From contig JAURVI010000020.1 in NCBI GenBank assembly GCA_030655515.1, forward strand, positions 1 to 43,596: a stretch of 43,596 nt of DNA. The letters are read 5' to 3'. This DNA is from Polaromonas sp. (lineage in GTDB: Bacteria > Pseudomonadota > Gammaproteobacteria > Burkholderiales > Burkholderiaceae_C). Under the pieces are notes generated by a model, which made no database searches, had not been told where the DNA came from, and worked only from the letters and a program-made list of their open reading frames with translations. Below, one piece after another: positions 34,384 to 42,356 of this stretch. The translations under genes and the position numbers were made by a program. Numbering within the stretch: the stretch's first letter is position 1; every line of letters starts with the position of its first letter.

Positions 34384-35883
34384 ATGAAATTAGAGGCACT
34401 TACCCGGCGTTCGGAGGAAATTGAACTCAAGCTGGCACTTCCAACGTCCGATCCGTCAAGTCTGGGCAAGCAACTTGCCCGGACGCCCGCGTTGGCGCGC
34501 CGCAAGGCGACGCACCTGCACTTGCATAATGTTTACTACGACACCCCCGAGCAGATATTGCGCCGAGAGCGTGTCGCGTTGCGTATTCGGCGCCTGGGCA
34601 GCGATGCCAGGCCGCAGTGGCTGCAAACCCTCAAGCTCGGCGGCCGTGGCGACTCGGCGCTGAGCCAGCGGGGCGAATGGGAAACGGCGGTGCCAGACGC
34701 CGCCTTGGCGCTGGATGCGCTCGAAGCGACGCCGTGGTCACGTATCGATCCCGACGGCACCGTGTTTCGGGCGCTGGCTCCGTGCTTTGTGACGACCTTT
34801 GACCGGACAAGCTGGTCGGTGCATAAACGCGATGGCAGCGTGGTCGAGGTGTCGCTGGATGTCGGGCAGATAGCGGCGGGCGACAAGAGCGCCCCCATTT
34901 GCGAGCTGGAGCTCGAACTGATAGCGGGTCAGCCGGCAGTTCTGTTCGACCTCGCCCAGCAGATTGCCCGCACCATTGCCGTACTGCCGTCGAACCTGAG
35001 CAAGGCCGAGCGTGGCTACGCCCTGGCGCAGGACTCCCTTGACATGCCGCTGCGCGCCCGGCCGCCGTCGCTGGCGTCCGACATGCCGTTGCCCGAGGCC
35101 GCGCAACACGTGCTTCGCGAAATGTTCTGCCAGTTCACCTTCAACCTGAATGCGCTGCGCACCTCGGATGACCCAGAGGTGGTGCATCAGGCCCGGGTCG
35201 GTTGGCGACGCTTCAAAAGTGCATGTCGATTATTCAAGCCCGCCCTCTCCGTCAACGCCGTGCCGTCCTGGCAGGAACTGCAACCGCTTCTGACTTTTTT
35301 GGGAGACTTGCGGGACCTCGATGTCGCCCGGACCGAAACGCTCCCGCCCCTGGCTGACGCCTATGCGGCAGGGGACGCCCGACGCACAAAAGCGTGGCAG
35401 GCGATGGGGCAGGCCCTGATGCAGGCCGCCGACCTTCAGCGCAAGGCCGTGCGATACGCACTCAAAGAACCGGCGGTCGGCGTGGCCTTGCTTGCGACCA
35501 CGCAATGGCTCGAAGGCTTGTCTGGGCCGAATGGGCCGGACGATGCAAGGGTTGAACCGGAAATGACCCTGCGCCGGTGGGCCAGGCGCCGCATGGTCCG
35601 CCTGCATGGCCAATTGCGGCTCGCCTTGAAGGACGCCGGCAATCCCGTCAGTCAGCACCGTGCCCGCATCTTCGCCAAGCGGATGCGCTACGGCATCGAG
35701 GCGCTGCGCCCTCTTTTACCCAAGCGGCGCGCACAACGCTGGCACCAGCAGGCGACAGGCCTGCAAACGAGCATCGGGGCCACACGTGATGTGAGGCAAG
35801 CGGGTGTGCTTGCCGCCAGGCTGGAAGCGGACGGCGGACTTGTGGAATTCCTGCGTGGCGTCGCCGTTGGACAAGAAAGATAG
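34384..35883 (+). CDS. CYTH-CHAD domain protein (inorganic polyphosphate related)
   Basis: This 499-residue protein starts at the ATG at 34384, preceded by AGGGGTG. The N-terminal CYTH/triphosphate tunnel domain shows EIELKLAL (the ExExK signature), YYDTPEQILRRERVALRIRR, TLKLGG and CELELEL. The C-terminal CHAD domain (residues about 245-495) shows VHQARVGWRRFKSACRLF, LGDLRDLDVAR and FAKRMRYGIEALRPLL, with basic residues on helices that bind polyphosphate. Known relatives hydrolyse triphosphate or bind polyphosphate granules. Longer starts at 34294 or 34342 lack a ribosome site. Confidence 0.9.
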   Translation: MKLEALTRRSEEIELKLALPTSDPSSLGKQLARTPALARRKATHLHLHNVYYDTPEQILRRERVALRIRRLGSDARPQWLQTLKLGGRGDSALSQRGEWETAVPDAALALDALEATPWSRIDPDGTVFRALAPCFVTTFDRTSWSVHKRDGSVVEVSLDVGQIAAGDKSAPICELELELIAGQPAVLFDLAQQIARTIAVLPSNLSKAERGYALAQDSLDMPLRARPPSLASDMPLPEAAQHVLREMFCQFTFNLNALRTSDDPEVVHQARVGWRRFKSACRLFKPALSVNAVPSWQELQPLLTFLGDLRDLDVARTETLPPLADAYAAGDARRTKAWQAMGQALMQAADLQRKAVRYALKEPAVGVALLATTQWLEGLSGPNGPDDARVEPEMTLRRWARRRMVRLHGQLRLALKDAGNPVSQHRARIFAKRMRYGIEALRPLLPKRRAQRWHQQATGLQTSIGATRDVRQAGVLAARLEADGGLVEFLRGVAVGQER

Positions 35884-36147
35884 GGTGCCGTCCCCCGATG
35901 CATCGGAGTCCTCGGCCGCGACGGTCTGCGCCTCAACCTCGCGGGTGAAGCAACCCGGCAGCGGCCCGCGCTGCGACACGGCCTTCGTCAGTGGGAATCA
36001 TCCATGCCTCAACGGGACTGCCAGATGCATGCAGGCGCACGGCTTGCGTTCCGGTGTCCACGCTGTTTTTCGTCCGGATGACGACAGTCGGAGAGCCGTC
36101 AAAACGCCGCTTCCCGCAGCAGACCATTGGCAATGATCGAATCGCAC

Positions 36148-37131
36148 TCAAAGAACGATCACCGAGACGCAAGCGAAGTAGATCAGCAGGCTCAGTACGT
36201 CTTGCACGATTGTCGCCAGCGGCCCGCTGCCATAGGCCGGATCGGAGCCGATACGCGCCAGCAGCCAAGGCAGCATCAAACCTAGGACCGAGGCCAATAT
36301 GCTCGCCCCGGCCAGCGCCAGCGCCACGGCGGCAGCCAGCCGCAGTTCACCAAACACCAGCCACACCATCGGAAACGCCAGCAGCGCGAGAACCAGGCCA
36401 ACCAGGATGCCGGTTCGCAACTCGCCGCCGATCAACCGCCTGATTCCGATGTGGCTGAGTGACAAACCGCGCACCGCCACCGCCTCGCTTTGGGTGCCAA
36501 TTGCGTCAGCAAGGTAGACCAGACCCGGTACGAAAAACGCGAGCGCCGGCTTGGCCGCCAGCACCGATTCGAAACGCACGACGACGAAGGTGGCGACCAT
36601 GCTGCCACCGAGGCCGACCACAAGCCACGGCAGACGGTGGCGAGCGCGCCGTAGCGGCGGCTCCTCGATGGCCTGAAGCGCCTGCGCCGTTTCGCGCGTG
36701 ATGCCCGCCAGGCGGTGCAGGTCTTCGACGTGTTCGCGGCGCAGGATGTCCATCAATGTTATCGGCCCGACGACCCCTACCAGTCGACCGGCTTCGTCGA
36801 CCACGGGCATCGCGGCTACGCCGTGGCGCAGCGCAATGGAGGCCATCCGTTCCTGATCGATGCCGGAATGGACCCGAAGTCCATTGCTTGCCGCCGCACG
36901 GTCCAGCATCGCGGCGTCCGGCTGCGCCAGCAATTCCGCGGCAGTTAGCGTGCCCAGCAGTCGCTCTTCATCGTCGATCACGCACACAAGATCCCAGCCA
37001 CTGAGACCCTGCAGCCGGATCCGTTGGCGAACAGCCTCGGCGGTGTCGCCCTGGTAAGCCAGTACGGCGTGGGGGCCGATCCGGTCGGCAGAGCTCTCAC
37101 CGGCCGGTGCGGTCAAGGAAACAGATGGCAT
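36148..37131 (-). CDS. CBS-MgtE magnesium transporter-like protein
   Basis: This 327-residue protein has a CBS pair (about residues 30-145: DLVCVIDDEERLLGTLTAAELL; VAAMPVVDEAGRLVGVVGPITLMDI) followed by an MgtE transmembrane domain with five hydrophobic helices (PWLVVGLGGSMVATFVV; LAFFVPGLVYLADAIGTQ; LGLMLPWLL; GSGPLATIVQDVLSLLIYF). The N-terminal MgtE superhelical domain is missing, so it is shorter than the usual 450 residues. Probable Mg2+ or Co2+ import gated by the CBS domains. It diverges from the P-type ATPase. Confidence 0.88.
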   Translation of the reverse strand: MPSVSLTAPAGESSADRIGPHAVLAYQGDTAEAVRQRIRLQGLSGWDLVCVIDDEERLLGTLTAAELLAQPDAAMLDRAAASNGLRVHSGIDQERMASIALRHGVAAMPVVDEAGRLVGVVGPITLMDILRREHVEDLHRLAGITRETAQALQAIEEPPLRRARHRLPWLVVGLGGSMVATFVVVRFESVLAAKPALAFFVPGLVYLADAIGTQSEAVAVRGLSLSHIGIRRLIGGELRTGILVGLVLALLAFPMVWLVFGELRLAAAVALALAGASILASVLGLMLPWLLARIGSDPAYGSGPLATIVQDVLSLLIYFACVSVIVL

Positions 37132-37132
37132 T

Positions 37133-37146
37133 TCGAATCAGATCAA
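37133..37146. promoter_or_regulatory. Weak FNR-like half-site
   Basis: TCGAA-TCAG-ATCAA matches 8 of 10, with one perfect half. It abuts the mgtE start codon and lies about 146 bp from the ATPase start. No good -10 is in position, so the assignment is tentative. Confidence 0.3.
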
Positions 37147-37285
37147 TAGGGGGGAAACAGTCATTAGTACGTAAACGCACCATTCGCGTTTCATTGTATG
37201 GAGACAAAGGTGGCGCAGGCTGATCCCAGTATCGCTCTCGGCTTGTCATGGTTCTGTCACACAGACTGCCTACTGTCATTGGTAA

Positions 37286-40222
37286 ATGCCCGTCATCAAG
37301 CACCACGCCGTCATCACGTCCCGGAACGGTCGTTGGGCACGGGTGCGGGTGCGCGGCCTGCTGCTCAATGCTGTGCTGGCGGGCCGGCTCACATCGTCCG
37401 GGTTCGATAACCTGAATATCCACCTCGACACTGGCTCGGTGCGTGTGCTGCTGACGCCGGACCGCGACGAGGCATTCTGGATCGACTGGCTATCGATGAC
37501 CGTCAAGGCGCATTTAGGCAGCCCGGCGCCAACGGCGATGCAGCAGCCCGAACCTGATCCATTTTCACAGGCAGCGCCGCCTACTCCGGGAGCCGTCAGC
37601 GGCGGGACGGAGACAACGCACAGCACCCCAATTGACCAACTTCTTGCCGATCTCGGTGGTGGCCAGTCGCTCGATGTCAAGCGCGGCTTGACGGCTGCCG
37701 ATGCTCGAGCGCGCCTGGCCCAGGGGGGTCCGAACGATATCCTGGACATCACCGGCCGCAGTGCCACGGAAATTCTCGTCGGTCAGTTCCAGTCGGTGCC
37801 GGTGGCGCTGCTCGGCGCCTCGGCCGGGCTGGCCCTGGCCACGCGCGCGTTCGTCGACGCGGGAGCAATCGGCGCCGTGCTCGCGGCCAACGCGGCCCTC
37901 GGCTTCATGACCGAACGGCGCGCCGAGGAGACCGTCTCCAGTCTGCGCAAGCTCGGGCCGCGCCAAGCCGCCGTGATGCGCGACGGTGTCATGGTGATGA
38001 TCGACGCCCGCGAGGTGGTCATCGGCGACATGCTGGTTCTCAAGCCGGGCGAGCCGGTGGCGGCCGACGCCCGCATCGTCGAGGCGCACCGCCTGGCCAC
38101 CAACGAAGCGGCGCTTACCGGCGAGAGCCTGCCGGTGCGCAAGGATCCGGTGGCGTCGTTGCCCGAGAACACCCCGCTCGGCGAGCGGCGCAACATGGTG
38201 TTCATGGGCACCGTGGTCTCGGGTGGTGCCGGCCGTGCCGTGGTAGTAGCCACGGCGGAACGCGCGGTGCTCGGCCGCATCCGCCAGTTGGCGCAGAGCA
38301 CCGAGGCCCCGCGCACGCAGATGCAACAGGAACTGGACACACTCGGGCGGCGGCTCGCCATTGGCGCCGCCACCCTGTGCGCCGGCGTGTTCGCGCTGGG
38401 CGCGCTGCGCGGGCGACCCCTGCTACCACTGCTGCGCACAGCAGTCTCGCTGGGTGTAGCGGCGATTCCCGAGGGACTGCCGACCGTGGCCACCAGCCTG
38501 CTGGCCACGAGTATTCGCTCGCTGCAACAGCGGCAAGTTTACGCCCGCCGGCTCGACGCAATCGAAAACCTCGGTGCCGTGGACACGGTCTGCTTCGACA
38601 AGACCGGCACGCTGACGCAGAACCGCATGAGCCTGGCCTCGCTGACGGTCGGCTCCGAACTGGTCGTGCTTGAAGATGGCCGCCCGGCACCCGCACTGCC
38701 AGCGGCCTGGCTCCACGTGGCCGCGCTGTGCAGCAGCGTCGAGCGCACGAACGGAGATACGGCCAGCCCATGGCAAGGCTCGCCAACCGAGATTGCACTG
38801 CTTGAGTTCGCGCTGACGCAGGGTGCCGATGTTGACCTCCTGCGCCGCAGCCATCCAACACTTGATGTGCGCCATCGCTCGGAGCATCACCCGTACATGG
38901 TGACGCTGCACGAGTCGGCCGGCAGCGGGCTTCTGGTGGCTGTGAAGGGCCGACCCGACGAAGTGCTTTCCCGTTGCGACCACTGGCATGACGGCCAGCG
39001 CCTGCAGCCGCTGAAACCGGCGCAGCGGCGCCGCTTGCTACAGCTCAACGATGCGATGGCCGCCCACGGCGACCGTGTGCTGGCGCTGGCCTTTCGGCAA
39101 CACCCGGACCGCAGCTTCGGCGAGACCGCCGGCCTCTCCTGGCTCGGCCTGGCCGGGCTGGCCGATCCGCTGCGACCTGACCTGCCGCAGATGGTGCAGC
39201 GCTTCAAGGCCGCCAGCATTCGCCTGCTGATGATCACCGGCGACCAGATCGGCACCGCGCAGTCGGTGGCCAAGCGCATCGGGATGGACGGCGGGCAGAC
39301 CGTGGTCGATGCCGCGCAACTGCCGGAATCGGCAGCGCTAATCGGCGAGATAGCCGAGCATGCCAGCGGCTTCGCCCGCACCAGCCCGGCGATGAAGCTG
39401 GAGATCGTGCGCGCGCTGCAACAGCGTGGCCACGTGGTGGCCATGACCGGCGACGGCATCAACGACGGGCCGGCCCTCAAGACGTCCGATGTCGGCGTGG
39501 CGATGGGTGTCACCGGCACTGACTTCGCGCACGCGATGTCGGACCTCGTGCTGCGCGATGATCACCCGGCGGCCATGCTCATCGCCATTGAGCAGGGGCG
39601 TACCGCGTTCGTCAACATCAAGAAGTCGGTGCGCTACCTGGTGGCGACCAACCTCAGCGAGCTGGCGGCGACGACGATCACGGTGGCGGCCGGCCTGCCG
39701 GAGCCGTTCGACCCGCTGGCGCTGCTGTGGACCAACATCGCCACCGACATCTGGCCGGCCATCGCGCTGGGCCTGGAGCCGGCGGAGCCCGGCATCATGG
39801 ACAGGCCGCCAGTCTCGCTGCGCGGCGGGCTGCTGAACCGACGCGAATGGGGTGCGGTGGCCACCGATGCGGGCACGATGACGTTGGCCTCGCTCGCCAG
39901 CTTCGGCTATGGGCTGGCCCGCTACGGTGCCGGGCCGCAGGCGCGCACACTTGCGTTCATGTCGCTGACCTCATCACAACTGCTGTACGCACTGGCGATG
40001 CGTTCGCCGCGGCCGCTGCGCGCTGGCGGCCTGCAGCCGAACCCGATGCTGCGCCGGGCCGTGGCCTGGTCGCTCGTCGCCCAGGCAGGCACCGTACTCA
40101 TACCGCTCGCGCGCCGGGTGTTGCGCACGACGCCCGTTGGTCCGCTTGACGCGCTGGTAGTATTGGCCACCGCTGCGCTGCCGCTGGTCACGCGCGAGTT
40201 GCTGAAGGAACGCAGCGCATGA
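37286..40222 (+). CDS. P2-like cation-transporting P-type ATPase with N-terminal HMA2-like domain
   Basis: This 978-residue protein has an extra N-terminal region (residues 1-60, RWARVRVRGLLLNAVLAGRL to LDTGSVRVLLTPD) resembling an HMA_2 ferredoxin-like fold. A Pro/Ser linker and a cation-ATPase N-domain (KRGLTAADARARLAQGGPN) follow. The actuator has TGES (278-281), the M4 ion-binding motif AAIPEGLPTV, the phosphorylation site DKTGTLT (Asp438) and TGDGINDGPAL (about 720). PEGLP in M4 groups it with P2 (Ca2+/Mg2+-like) pumps, not CPx metal pumps. The C-terminal helices are present. Its stop overlaps the next gene by 4 bp. The ion is unknown. Confidence 0.9.
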   Translation: MPVIKHHAVITSRNGRWARVRVRGLLLNAVLAGRLTSSGFDNLNIHLDTGSVRVLLTPDRDEAFWIDWLSMTVKAHLGSPAPTAMQQPEPDPFSQAAPPTPGAVSGGTETTHSTPIDQLLADLGGGQSLDVKRGLTAADARARLAQGGPNDILDITGRSATEILVGQFQSVPVALLGASAGLALATRAFVDAGAIGAVLAANAALGFMTERRAEETVSSLRKLGPRQAAVMRDGVMVMIDAREVVIGDMLVLKPGEPVAADARIVEAHRLATNEAALTGESLPVRKDPVASLPENTPLGERRNMVFMGTVVSGGAGRAVVVATAERAVLGRIRQLAQSTEAPRTQMQQELDTLGRRLAIGAATLCAGVFALGALRGRPLLPLLRTAVSLGVAAIPEGLPTVATSLLATSIRSLQQRQVYARRLDAIENLGAVDTVCFDKTGTLTQNRMSLASLTVGSELVVLEDGRPAPALPAAWLHVAALCSSVERTNGDTASPWQGSPTEIALLEFALTQGADVDLLRRSHPTLDVRHRSEHHPYMVTLHESAGSGLLVAVKGRPDEVLSRCDHWHDGQRLQPLKPAQRRRLLQLNDAMAAHGDRVLALAFRQHPDRSFGETAGLSWLGLAGLADPLRPDLPQMVQRFKAASIRLLMITGDQIGTAQSVAKRIGMDGGQTVVDAAQLPESAALIGEIAEHASGFARTSPAMKLEIVRALQQRGHVVAMTGDGINDGPALKTSDVGVAMGVTGTDFAHAMSDLVLRDDHPAAMLIAIEQGRTAFVNIKKSVRYLVATNLSELAATTITVAAGLPEPFDPLALLWTNIATDIWPAIALGLEPAEPGIMDRPPVSLRGGLLNRREWGAVATDAGTMTLASLASFGYGLARYGAGPQARTLAFMSLTSSQLLYALAMRSPRPLRAGGLQPNPMLRRAVAWSLVAQAGTVLIPLARRVLRTTPVGPLDALVVLATAALPLVTRELLKERSA

Positions 40223-41327
40223 ACACCCATGACATCCTGCACGAGACCGCGCGACGGCTGCGTGGAGGGTGACGAGCGACGCTGATCTGGTCACGCTGCG
40301 CGCCCATCTGGAACGACTGCCCGGCGTGCGCTCGGTGCGCTTCAATACAACGCTGGGCTGCATGGTGGTGCAGTACGATGGCCGTCCCGAGGCGCGGGCC
40401 GCCGTGCTCGGCCACCTGCGCGGTGACGTGATGCCCACCCGGAGGCAGCGTGCGCGGCCGCGCGGGAACCCGGGCGAGGCCCTTTCCTGGACGCCGTCGC
40501 TGCTGGCCGTGGCTGTGCCTGTGCTGCCGCAGGCGTGGCGCCGCAACGCTGCGCTGGCCGTCGTCGCCACACGGGTGTTAAGCCAGGGCGAGCGGCTGCG
40601 CAGCGACCCGCCCGCCGTGCTGCTGGACGCCGCCTCGCTGGCGATCAGCGGGGAGCCGCTGGTGGTCTCGGCCTCCGTCCTGCTGCGCCTGCTCTCCGAG
40701 CGTCTTTCGGCACGCCTGGTGCGCCAGGCCGATGGTCTGCTCGATCACCTGCTGCCGACGGAGGCGGTCCAGTACACGGCCCTGCGTGAGAACGCCTACG
40801 CCTCAAGCTGGTCCGAGTGGCCGCTGCGCGCGTTGCGGGCGGGCGACCGCATTCGGCTTTTCCCGGGCGACGTGGTGCCGGTGGACGGCTGCGTTGTGGG
40901 CGGCACGGCTACGTTGACGCCAGCAGCGCAGCATGGCGCGCAGCGGCCGGTGCGCCCGGGCGATCACCTTGCCGCCGGCGAGCTGCTGCACGCGGGCATG
41001 CTGGAGCTGCGCGCTGAGGCCGACGCCAGTGCGTCGCGTCTGGAGCGGCTGCGCGCGCATGTGCGCCACGCCATCGACGCGCGCGACCCGCAAGCGCTAC
41101 GCCGCACGGTGCGCCGCATGGCTCGCGAGGCTGCGCGCGGCCTCGAGCATGCAACGCTGATGGCAGCGCAGGCTAGCGAACATGTCGGCGACCTGTGGGC
41201 CGAGGCGCGGGAAGAAGCGCGGGCCGAGGTTGATGCGGCCGATTTCGAACGCACCGCAGCCAGCACCTCCAAGACATCCCGCACTGCGACCGAGGCCGCA
41301 GCCGAAGACGCCATTGGTCAGCGTTGA
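40219..41327 (+). pseudogene. HMA2 plus actuator-only P-type ATPase-like protein, with frameshift near start
   Basis: From the ATG at 40219 the frame reads MNTHDILHETARRLRGG and stops at 40270. The continuation VTSDADLVTLRAHLERLPGVRSVRF lies in another frame open from 40269 to 41327 (352 residues from a GTG). HMA_2 domains normally run H-GRLR-RV-LPGV-SVR, so a single missing base near 40264 explains the break. After the HMA_2 part come two hydrophobic segments and an actuator-like domain (FPGDVVPVDGCVVGGTATL), in which the TGE motif is replaced by HGAQ. No phosphorylation or nucleotide domain exists; the end is a charged helix (LWAEAREEARAEVDAADF). It is coupled to the ATPase and may be its subunit or regulator. 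Confidence 0.7.
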
Positions 41328-41808
41328 CTCGTCTTGGTATCGTGCAGCCAGCGTCCTGCACTGGCTCCAGCGGTGAAATGGCAATGTCCTTCGGCGGCGC
41401 TGGGCGCCACGAGAGGGAGACCAAGGTCCTGCCTTGGAGTGATTGATCGAAGCTGCCGAATGGAATGCGGGCCACCGCTGCGCCTTCGTCCTCGACCCAA
41501 CAGAGACCCGGCGACTGCGCGATGTGTCTCGCATTGATCGCCATGCTCGATGGGGCGACCGACCCCTGTCATGCCATGCGTTGAACGTCCGCTTCTTGGA
41601 AAATCGACCGGCTGTTCGAGTCTGAGTAGACACTCAACATGGTTTTTTGAACAGCCTGCGTGCGCCTGACTACAGGCCCGGCCGGCCGGGTGAGCGTGGT
41701 CATTTCAGTGAAACGGTTTTCTCCTACAACTGCACAGGCAGTGTACTGCGTGGCCCCAGCCAGGCTTCTGGCTAGCATCGAAACACAAGCAACCAGGAGT
41801 CAATCATC
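41328..41808. other. 480-bp stretch without a supported gene
   Basis: No convincing gene is seen. Antisense frames at 41097-41633 and 41173-41544 overlap the end of the actuator gene and have no domain or ribosome site. The palindrome at 41677-41690 (CCCGGCCGGCCGGG) has no T-run. The promoter for the next small gene should be here. Confidence 0.5.
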
Positions 41809-42171
41809 ATGCTTTCCCCACACTGGCCAAAAGGCAACACGGTGCCGCATGAATATCTCTGCCTGGGCGCGGGACTGGTGATAATCATGAGTATGCTGAT
41901 AGGCATCGCAACAGTGGCTGGTGATCAGGTGAAAAAGGCCAAAATGCGCGATTCGCTGCTGACGTCTCAGCGCACCGCAATCATCTATTGTGTGGAAACC
42001 CTGCGCGGCGAAGCACTGAACAGGTGCATACAGCAGGCCAAGGCCGACCCCTACGGCACTGATAAGCCCACTGCGGTGGCCGACAGCGGCATCGCATTTA
42101 GCAGCAGGGCCCTGGTTGTCCCCAGTGGCAACCAGGGCTTCATGACTGTCGGCTTCAGCGCCCGCCGCTAA
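41809..42171 (+). CDS. Small single-pass membrane hypothetical protein (120 aa)
   Basis: This 120-residue protein has one clear N-terminal transmembrane helix (LGAGLVIIMSMLIGIATVAG) preceded by a short leader. A mostly periplasmic or cytoplasmic tail follows, with two Cys (YCVETLRGEALNRCIQQAK). An AGGAG ribosome site is 9 nt before the ATG. I do not recognise a family. The codon use is less biased than in the GC-rich neighbours. It is the last gene before the housekeeping helicase. Confidence 0.6.
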   Translation: MLSPHWPKGNTVPHEYLCLGAGLVIIMSMLIGIATVAGDQVKKAKMRDSLLTSQRTAIIYCVETLRGEALNRCIQQAKADPYGTDKPTAVADSGIAFSSRALVVPSGNQGFMTVGFSARR

Positions 42172-42356
42172 GGGCCTGCTTGCCCATGCCCTCATTGTGG
42201 GGCAGACTGCGCCGCATGGCGGTCGCCCTGGACGCAAGCCCGGCAGCGCCGATGCCGGGACTCGATGGGCTCAAAAACCCTCGAACTCAGGTTGAACCTG
42301 GTGCCGAATCAGGGTATTTGAAACCCGTCCGGCCTGCAATGAGATAATGAAAAGCG

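Noticed and set aside
35884..36147. Short frames between CYTH-CHAD and MgtE
   Set aside because: Overlapping frames on both strands without start signals or domains; treated as intergenic.
41097..41633. Antisense frames (178 and 123 residues) past the pseudo-ATPase
   Set aside because: They overlap a real gene on the other strand and show no motif or ribosome site.
41677..41690. CCCGGCCGGCCGGG palindrome as a terminator
   Set aside because: No T-run on either side; such GC palindromes occur by chance in this composition.
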